Origin: Symbiodinium natans
Lineage: Eukaryota > Sar > Dinophyceae > Suessiales > Symbiodiniaceae
DNA: 64,000 nucleotides
Direction of reading: 5' to 3'
Assembly (NCBI GenBank): GCA_905221605.1
Contig: CAJNDS010002774.1
Coordinates: forward strand, 1-64,000
The position numbers and the translations under genes were made by a program. Positions 56,970-64,000 of the stretch are shown in pieces. A model generated the notes under the pieces. It saw only the letters and a list, made by a program, of their open reading frames with translations. It was not told the origin of the DNA and did no database searches. Each line of letters begins with the position of its first letter. The stretch's first letter is position 1.

Positions 56970-57563
56970 TACTTCGACGGCGACCGCGACAACTTTTTTT
57001 CCCGCCATGAGGTCATGTTCTGGTGCCAGCATGGGAACTTTCATCCATGCTTCGATGAACCATAGGATTCTTTGGAAATGATCAACTATAGATCAACTCA
57101 CCTATGTATCCGCGACCTTTGGGGCAATGTTGCTCTTGGGGTTCCTGATGCTTACCGTAGGGGGTGGCCGCGCCAAGGACATTTTTGAAGGTGTGGGGTC
57201 TGGGTCCTCACGACGCCCCGGGGAGAACTGGCGTCACAAAACCACTTTTGTGGGTGTGAGAACCCACGTCCTTGGGTTAAAAGGTAAAAGGGTTGCAGAA
57301 CCTTGCCTTACATGCCCACTCGTCGCTAGTGCTGGTCGCCAGCGGCCGACGCGAGTTGTTGCTGACAAAAGAACTGCTTAAAAGTATACCATTGCACGCC
57401 TTGAGGCGCAGGATTGTGCCGACCACATGGAAAAGAACTGCACATTTCTGCACAGAAGTGGCGGGCTTCGATGGCAGAAAAGCGGGCTTCCGTTCATCAT
57501 GAAGGGCTGGCCCTGGCCTCTTGGACTCTACAACAAAGCTGACGTCACAGAGGTGCAGCTCTT

Positions 57564-60500
57564 TCACGACCGGCAGCGCCAGCGTTGCCAGCTTTGAGGC
57601 ATGGATTGATCCTGCGAGGCATAGAGGCACCGGTTGAAGTAGACATCTCCATCGCCAGTGTTATAGTCCGCGCAGAGGCCAGAGTCGACGTGTTTAATCT
57701 GCTGTCCATTGAATGTAAACTGCTGGCTGCTCGAGCCATCACAGTCCTTCATCTCGCCCGTGTTGTCCAAGCATTTGTTGTCATCATGCTTGGTTTTGAG
57801 CTGGCCAGCGTCAAAATACCATTGTTGGTTCGGCCTCCGATGGCACCAGCCATACATGTACACGTTGCCTGTGTAGAAGTTGTAATCCAAGCAGGAACCA
57901 TCCATCCAGGTGCTGAAGACTCGGGCATCTGACTTTGCTCTGGGATAGCATTGAAATGACCAGCGCTGGTTCCCCCCTCCATGGCAGCCATACATGTAGA
58001 CGACCCCCGTCACATAGTTGTAATCGACACATTTATCCTCGAAACCCTCTGCAAACACCTTCAAGTAGCTCGTAGAGGGCTCCAGTCTGAAGCGCTGATA
58101 TGGGTAGAACTCGTGCCCTGGAGTTTTACAGCTCCTCATGTAAAGATTACCAATTTGACGATTTGCAGCCAAGCAGTAGAAGTCATCTCGAGCGGTTTTC
58201 AGCTGCTGCCCATCAAAGAACCACTGCTGAGTGGATCCCCCGTTGCATGGCCGCATTACGGCATTGAGCCACAGTGATGAACCCCATTCACTGTTCCAGT
58301 CCAAGCAAAGGGCATCATGTGACTGCGTCAGAGGTCGAGCACCTTGAGACCTACTTGGCGCGATTGAAATGGCTGGAGGATTAATGGTGGTCGAAGGAGC
58401 CAGACGAAAGAGAGAGACCTTGAAGCCACCGCTCCCTGTGAGGCTGACCGGATATGTTTGGCTTGGGGTAGTCCTTGTCGAACCGTGAAGACCGAAATTC
58501 GCGCTCGTGTAGAAGCCGCGGGGATAGTCTGGTGAGGGCAGAAAAACAGCACCTGTCCCTGCAGAGAGCGTTCCCTTGCTGAGCCCGAGGCCGCCTGCAA
58601 GGTAACCAGAGAAGAGGTCCCCGGAGGGGGCCACACCGAGAGAGAAGCCAGTCGAGGTGGAAAGCGAGAATTGGAGTCTGTCTTCCTTATCATTAAGAAT
58701 GTCTGACTGATACTTTCTTGCCCAGCGCCATGCTTGCACGAAATCGACACTCAGGTACATGATCGTGCTGACCTCGAAGAACAGCTTGCCACCTCGGCAA
58801 CCTGCGGTGCCTTCAAAGCCCGCAAAGGTATTGATGGGGTTTGGGTATGAGAGTGGCAAGATCTTGTAGATTCTCCAGACAGGATGCTCCAACTGTATTT
58901 TGCGGTTCACAGTGAAATCACCCCCTATTCTGAAGAAAACGCTGTAATCAGACATGCCGTGGCAAGCGCCATCCCTCTGCATCAGCGAAGCATCCTCTGG
59001 ATGAGACTCCGGTTGGTCACCGTGAGAGCCCCTGCTGATGAGACTTGCGGCACCCCACCTGTCTGCGTCACTTTCAGCTCCAGGCCGGATTGAGCTGTTC
59101 CCGTGGCTCTGGAGCAGGGCGGCTCGGCTCAACAGAGGTTCAAAGAGACGTGGTACCTTCGATATAGCCATGGCTACATCGCAGATGGCCTTCGCGTTCA
59201 CTTCCCCGCTACAGTCGAAGCCGTTGCCAATCCTGTTCAAGAAGTACTTGATGGGTCCGAAAACTTTCTTCAGAGCCTTCTTGGCGTCATCTCCCATGCA
59301 GGCATACTTCTCATTCACAGAGATCTCGGAAAATGGAGTTGGGATGCCAAAGAGGGACTGCTTGCGCAAGCAAGTCAAGAACCTGTGCACAATGGTGTCG
59401 ACCTTGCCTTTGATGAAATTCTGGATATCCGTGAGAAAGCGGGTGTCGCTGAAGTCAAAAAGCTCTCGCATGGCCTCAAAAACGTCACAATCCGTCAGTT
59501 TGACTTCCACCCAGGGGAGGCAGATGTCTCCAGAAAGATCGACATCTTCATGGCCAGTTGTGACGTCTCCTTCAAACAACTTCATCAAGCCCTCCGAAGC
59601 CGCTTTGACTGTATCGACGATATCCGAAGACCCTGACTCCAGTGCGCCCTTGGCAAAGGCCCACAGATCACGGTACGCCTCGTCACCCGTTGCTTGGATC
59701 ACCAAGTCCTCCACTTGCTTAGCAAGGCCGCTCAGCAAGTCGAGTGGACCTTCCAAGAGCTTGTTTCTGCAGTCCAGGGGGCTTCCGCAGCTGGGCAGGA
59801 AGTCCAAAAATTTCCGAACCTCCTGCAAGCCCTTCTTGCCAACCTCCTCCTTCGCCAGATCGGTGATGGCCGTCGAACATTGCTTGAAGTCACCCACCAA
59901 GAAAAGAGTAGCCTCTTTGACGCACTGGAAGGTCTCCATCACGGTCTTGGTGATCGACTTGACACAGCACAAGAAGCAGCTGGAAAAAGGATCCGTAATC
60001 CATGAAACGCACTCCTTGACCTGAACATTTCGGACACATCTGCCTATCTGCTCGAAGGTTTTCTTGCCCAGGCACTTGTCCAGGAAACTTCCGGATTCTA
60101 CAAGTGCCAACGGTCGTGAGTGTTTCCGATGCCTCCATCTTCGATGCCCCCCTCGCACGTATCTTGGATGCCAGCCATAGGAGCTGTCGTCCATGCTGTT
60201 GTCGTCGGTGCCACTTCCGTCCGTGCCATTGTTCGTGCCATTGTCCGTGACATTGTCCGTGACATTGTCTGTCGCATTGTCTCCCACCTCTGAGTCCTCA
60301 CTCAGCAAGTCAACGTATTGCTCAAAGCTCAGGAAGCCTTCAGTGAACCCCTCCTCAGTGTCACATCCGCTCTTGGCTTTGATTGCCGCCCGAAGTAGCA
60401 GCAGCTCCATGCTCTCAAGGCTGGGGCGAACATCGGACAAAAGAACCATCACACTTGAGTTTGGCCTTGCTGCCAGCGCGGCCTCCAGCTTGTCTTTGTC

Positions 60501-60785
60501 CACGAAGCCTTGCTGCATCTCCTCGGCGTCCAGGAAACCATTCTGGTCTTGGTCTAGTGCTGCAAAGACTTCGGCTGCGGATTCGGTCCCAGTGCCCACC
60601 ACCTCCAAGATATACTCATTGCCGTTTCGGTCGATGCTGATGTCGAAAGGTGGGGGATCCGTGCCGTTTGTGCCGTTTGTGCCATTTCCATGTTTTGACT
60701 GAAACTGCAGCAAAGCAGTTTCCTCTGGGCCTGGGCACTGCGTCGCGACCCCGAAGGCCAGGAATCCGATCCATGGCCCAAACAT
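57564..60785 (-). CDS. Secreted EF-hand protein with C-terminal ricin-type lectin repeats
   Basis: A single uninterrupted 1073-codon frame. The first Met at 60785 opens a short hydrophobic signal peptide (residues 1-16, cleavage near Cys17). A canonical EF-hand loop spans residues 78-89 (DQDQNGFLDAEE), with a weaker second EF-like segment near 140-163. Asn-X-Thr runs (about 33-43 and 167-195) predict heavy N-glycosylation. A Cys-rich helical region spans about 230-560, followed by a beta-rich Gly/Ser region (about 640-830). The last 240 residues hold six Cys-Leu-Asp...QxW/F units (QQWFF, YQRFR, NQRWS, NQQWY, QQFTF, WQRWR), as in two ricin-B beta-trefoils. That domain family binds sugars; no toxin chain is present. 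Probable role: Ca2+-responsive secreted or cell-surface lectin (inference). It is intronless, unlike its neighbours, and sits between repeat copies A and B. Confidence 0.93.
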   Translation of the reverse strand: MFGPWIGFLAFGVATQCPGPEETALLQFQSKHGNGTNGTNGTDPPPFDISIDRNGNEYILEVVGTGTESAAEVFAALDQDQNGFLDAEEMQQGFVDKDKLEAALAARPNSSVMVLLSDVRPSLESMELLLLRAAIKAKSGCDTEEGFTEGFLSFEQYVDLLSEDSEVGDNATDNVTDNVTDNGTNNGTDGSGTDDNSMDDSSYGWHPRYVRGGHRRWRHRKHSRPLALVESGSFLDKCLGKKTFEQIGRCVRNVQVKECVSWITDPFSSCFLCCVKSITKTVMETFQCVKEATLFLVGDFKQCSTAITDLAKEEVGKKGLQEVRKFLDFLPSCGSPLDCRNKLLEGPLDLLSGLAKQVEDLVIQATGDEAYRDLWAFAKGALESGSSDIVDTVKAASEGLMKLFEGDVTTGHEDVDLSGDICLPWVEVKLTDCDVFEAMRELFDFSDTRFLTDIQNFIKGKVDTIVHRFLTCLRKQSLFGIPTPFSEISVNEKYACMGDDAKKALKKVFGPIKYFLNRIGNGFDCSGEVNAKAICDVAMAISKVPRLFEPLLSRAALLQSHGNSSIRPGAESDADRWGAASLISRGSHGDQPESHPEDASLMQRDGACHGMSDYSVFFRIGGDFTVNRKIQLEHPVWRIYKILPLSYPNPINTFAGFEGTAGCRGGKLFFEVSTIMYLSVDFVQAWRWARKYQSDILNDKEDRLQFSLSTSTGFSLGVAPSGDLFSGYLAGGLGLSKGTLSAGTGAVFLPSPDYPRGFYTSANFGLHGSTRTTPSQTYPVSLTGSGGFKVSLFRLAPSTTINPPAISIAPSRSQGARPLTQSHDALCLDWNSEWGSSLWLNAVMRPCNGGSTQQWFFDGQQLKTARDDFYCLAANRQIGNLYMRSCKTPGHEFYPYQRFRLEPSTSYLKVFAEGFEDKCVDYNYVTGVVYMYGCHGGGNQRWSFQCYPRAKSDARVFSTWMDGSCLDYNFYTGNVYMYGWCHRRPNQQWYFDAGQLKTKHDDNKCLDNTGEMKDCDGSSSQQFTFNGQQIKHVDSGLCADYNTGDGDVYFNRCLYASQDQSMPQSWQRWRCRS

Positions 60786-61080
60786 GGCAACTGGAGTATG
60801 CAGCTACTCTGAGTGACTAGACCCAACAGGGACTGCCAGCATCAACACCTCTTCAGACCCCATGCCTTCCATCAGGAATGGCGTTGCACGAAGATGGTGG
60901 GCGGATGGCATGACTTGGGAATCTTGCAGTCTTCCGCAGGAGATGTAACGGTCCAGCTAAAGGCTGAAAGGGCTGCCATTTAGAACAATCCCCATGTCGG
61001 GATCTCCTGAATCGCCCTCGGCTGGATGTCTGGCAGCTCGACCGCCGTGCCTTCTGAGACAGACAGACAGACAACGAGGG

Positions 61081-62211
61081 AAGGATCGTGAATGCAAGAA
61101 AAAGTGCTGACAAACTCTGGAAGGTCGTCAAGACTTAGCAAAGCCTACCGAGCAAAGTTCTAGCTTTCATCCAGGGTCAGTCCTGCATGCCACTGCACGT
61201 CCGTGAATCAGGGGGTTGTGATAAAGACGGCGGTGATGCCATCTGGCATCACCACGACGGTCTCAAGCAACTCATGCTCTGCACATCGGATCACTTCCTC
61301 AGCGCAAACGGAGGCCCGAAGAGTTTGTTGAAGGGGGCTGGGCGTTGCTTTTTTGGAGGGTGGGGAGACACCCAGGCCTTCTGAGCTTTCCCAGAGAAGC
61401 TGATGCGCTGATATTGAAGGCAATATTGAGGAGCCAGGGCTCCTTGACGACTGGAAGCTGCCAGTGGTTCCTACAGACCCGAAACTCGAAACAGCACGCA
61501 GCCTGTAAAGGAACATGGCCCCCTTCACAAGAGACCTGGGCCTAGCCGTGCCTAAAGCCGAAAGATCCTTCGACTGCACCCTTGGCCACGAACTATCTAA
61601 GGTCAGGCTGCGTTCTCGGCACTGGACGGGCCGAAGAGCTTCGAGACCCGCAGGTCCCTTTTTGTGTCCTTGAGAAGGCTTGGCTTATTATTGCTCCATT
61701 CGAAGGGGTCGCGGGTTCTGGGGGCTACCAACGCGTTGAGGCGAAACATAACACACGCGCGTCTTTGTTGCTACGCTGCTGTCCGAGATTTGCAGTCTGC
61801 TGACCTTTACGCGCTGCGTGTCGCGCAGCAGTCTCGGATTTCTCGAAAGGATTTCGCGGACGTGGGTGCTTTGTCGTGCTCTCGTTTGGAAGTACGCAGT
61901 CGGCCCATTGATTCTACATTGCAAGATCCATATTTGTCAAGATGATGCAACTTGTAGAATACATCAGGATACCCGGGGGGCGTTTGCTGGGCATCTCACA
62001 AGGCTGTAGACTGTAGACGCTGTAGACTTGAAGAGCCCAATCGGGGCAAGCAAAGCATTGAAGAACAGCAAAAAACACGAAGAAGAGACCTGCCCAGGGC
62101 CCAGGCCTTGCCGGAAAGATATGTCACCACACCGTTCACGCAGGAGAGAGAGCGCTTGGGGCATACAATGCCGGCGCACCATCCTCCAAGGCCCCGTGTC
62201 GACGCCACAGC
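61081..62211. repeat. Large repeat, copy B (5'-truncated)
   Basis: It matches copy C at an offset of 1789 bp with near identity. Its left edge is abrupt at 61081, next to a short GACA run (61055-61075) and 296 bp from the start of the lectin gene. Copies A and C have another 240 bp on that side. Confidence 0.95.
61208..61579 (-). CDS. 123-codon ORF in repeat copy B, unknown
   Basis: Minus frame identical to that in copy C. The C-terminal 40 residues look real (RASVCAEEVIRCAEHELLET, then VVVMPDGITAVFITTP). It may be the last exon of a duplicated gene, with an acceptor near CAACGCCCAG (about 61343). No domain recognised. Confidence 0.35.
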   Translation of the reverse strand: MQSKDLSALGTARPRSLVKGAMFLYRLRAVSSFGSVGTTGSFQSSRSPGSSILPSISAHQLLWESSEGLGVSPPSKKATPSPLQQTLRASVCAEEVIRCAEHELLETVVVMPDGITAVFITTP

Positions 62212-62297
62212 TTTGTTGCGAACTTTAGGGCTCATCGGGCCCATTGGGCTTTGGGTACCGTGGGGTCCTTACCAGCACAGCCCTGACTAGGGCAAAA

Positions 62298-62357
62298 GAT
62301 GGGTATCTGAAGTAGCAGTTTGAAGGTGATGGGTATCTGAAGTAGCAGTTTGAAGGT
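62298..62357 (+). repeat. 30-bp tandem duplication
   Basis: Two exact copies of GATGGGTATCTGAAGTAGCA... in the spacer between repeat copies B and C. I see no gene in the rest of the spacer (62212-62624), though a short plus frame runs 62431-62823. Confidence 0.93.
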
Positions 62358-62624
62358 GAGTCTGTTGGAACGAACGTGGTCTGACTTTGTGCTGGAGGTA
62401 CATGACTGTCTGAGCTGTTCCTACAACTAGGTGCGTCGTCGAAATGCAGGGCGCCTGCGGTGTCAGAATATGTCAGAATCATTCGTTAGGCAGCAAGCCC
62501 GGCAGCGTCGGACCAGACACTCTTCCAGAGCACGTGCCGGGTTGAGGCGTGTCAAGTCAAAGAAGCGCAAGTCGAAGTCAGTAGGTATCATATTATCCCA
62601 GCCACCAACCAGGGTTCCAGAGAG

Positions 62625-64000
62625 GAGAAGTTGGCTCTTGGGTACTTTAAAACCTCTAGTGAAGGTAGTTCAGTTCAACATGCGAAAGCACGAGAGCAGC
62701 TGTTCTAGATTTGCATCTCTTTGTGTGTGCCTTTCTTTTGGGCTTGCTAAACAGCAGGCAGTCGGAGGGAACCCTGATCAAGAGCAATTGGCACGCAAAT
62801 GTATTGCGGCGCGGGCGGTGTGAAACAAAACGCCGTCTTCACAACAGGCAGAGATGGACAGGTAATTGTAAGGATCGTGAATGCAAGAAAAAGCGCTGAC
62901 AAACTCTGGAAGGTCGTCAAGACTTAGCAAAGCCTACCGAGCAAAGTTCTAGCTTTCATCCAGGGTCAGTCCTGCATGCCACTGCACGTCCGTGATTCAG
63001 GGGGTTGTGATAAAGACGGCGGTGATGCCATCTGGCATCACCACGACGGTCTCAAGCAACTCATGCTCTGCACATCGGATCACTTCCTCAGCGCAAACGG
63101 AGGCCCGAAGAGTTTGTTGAAGGGGGCTGGGCGTTGCTTTTTTGGAGGGTGGGGAGACACCCAGGCCTTCTGAGCTTTCCCAGAGAAGCTGATGCGCTGA
63201 TATTGAAGGCAATATTGAGGAGCCAGGGCTCCTTGACGACTGGAAGCTGCCAGTGGTTCCTACAGACCCGAAACTCGAAACAGCACGCAGCCTGTAAAGG
63301 AACATGGCCCCCTTCACAAGAGACCTGGGCCTAGCCGTGCCTAAAGCCGAAAGATCCTTCGACTGCACCCTTGGCCACGAACTATCTAAGGTCAGGCTGC
63401 GTTCTCGGCACTGGACGGGCCGAAGAGCTTCGAGACCCGCAGGTCCCTTTTTGTGTCCTTGAGAAGGCTTGGCTTATTATTGCTCCATTCGAAGGGGTCG
63501 CGGGTTCTGGGGGCTACCAACGCGTTGAGGCGAAACATAACACACGCGCGTCTTTGTTGCTACGCTGCTGTCCGAGATTTGCAGTCTGCTGACCTTTACG
63601 CGCTGCGTGTCGCGCAGCAGTCTCGGATTTCTCGAAAGGATTTCGCGGACGTGGGTGCTTTGTCGTGCTCTCGTTTGGAAGTACGCAGTCGGCCCATTGA
63701 TTCTACATTGCAAGATCCATATTTGTCAAGATGATGCGACTTGTAGAATACATCAGGATACCGGGGGGGGCGTTTGCTGGGCATCACACAGGGCTGTAGA
63801 CTGTAGACGCTGTAGACTTTGAGAGCCCAATGCAAGCAAAGCTCCATTGAAGAACAGCAAAGAAAAAAACATAAAGAAGAGACCTACCTGCCCAGGGCCC
63901 AGGCCTTGCCGGAAAGATATCTCACCACACCGTTCACGCAGGAGAGAGCGCTTGGGGCATACAACGCCGGCGCACCATCCTCCAAGGCCCCCGACGCCAC
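62625..64000. repeat. Large repeat, copy C (runs off the window)
   Basis: The longest copy: it has the left 240 bp seen in A and the right 1.1 kb seen in B. Small indels versus B occur near 63820-63890. Its right end is beyond the window. Confidence 0.95.
62997..63368 (-). CDS. 123-codon ORF in repeat copy C, unknown
   Basis: The same protein as 61208-61579, with identical translation. The lack of any difference suggests very recent duplication or gene conversion. Confidence 0.35.
   Translation of the reverse strand: MQSKDLSALGTARPRSLVKGAMFLYRLRAVSSFGSVGTTGSFQSSRSPGSSILPSISAHQLLWESSEGLGVSPPSKKATPSPLQQTLRASVCAEEVIRCAEHELLETVVVMPDGITAVFITTP

Noticed and set aside
60786-60860. Spliced-leader relic upstream of the lectin gene
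   Set aside because: GCCATGTTTGGG at the start codon only partly resembles the dinoflagellate leader. No full or tandem relic found there or elsewhere in the window.

Overview
The window looks like nuclear DNA of a dinoflagellate, most likely of the Symbiodinium type. There are no bacterial-style operons. It has long microsatellites, many interstitial copies of the plant-type telomere heptamer TTTAGGG (known from dinoflagellate telomeres) and their degenerate relatives, and one long intronless gene. Elsewhere there are short protein-like exon patches separated by small introns that often hold telomere-like DNA. This assignment is inference; no rRNA, tRNA or spliced-leader gene was found to anchor it.

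The firmest gene is a 1073-codon minus-strand ORF (57564-60785). It encodes a secreted protein with an EF-hand and six ricin-B-type lectin repeats. It is flanked by three copies of a large repeat: A (55846-56520), B (61081-62211) and C (62625 to the window end).

The most notable locus is 32.3-34.6 kb. A roughly 576-bp block is tandemly triplicated there. Read on the minus strand, each block fits three short exons that add up to 189 nt (63 codons). The splice phases match from block to block and into the downstream exons. The only two length differences between copies fall in predicted introns. I read this as a multi-exon gene of unknown family whose exon triplet has been triplicated.

Other structured DNA includes three related pieces of an element bounded by (AG)n microsatellites (29.0-31.0, 39.6-40.3 and 53.7-53.9 kb). 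The first two share the C-terminus of a gag-like ORF. There is a 320-bp block of alternating inverted repeats at 50.55-50.87 kb, an inverted pair of minisatellite arrays at 18.0-18.4 kb, an 850-bp TG tract at 22.3-23.2 kb, and a poly-C tract at 21.7 kb.

The remaining gene calls are candidate exon clusters, mostly on the minus strand: 3.9-5.7, 7.0-8.0, 10.4-11.7, 14.2-14.9, 17.4-17.7, 19.5-20.7, 23.2-25.6, 28.6-29.0, 31.3-37.3, 40.7-42.7, 45.0-46.9, 48.7-50.3, 53.1-55.8 and 57.6-60.8 kb. This agrees with the unidirectional gene clusters known from dinoflagellates. Exon limits there are approximate, and no function can be given without transcript or homology data. A plus-strand gene is possible at 1.0-2.9 and at 38.1-38.9 kb.
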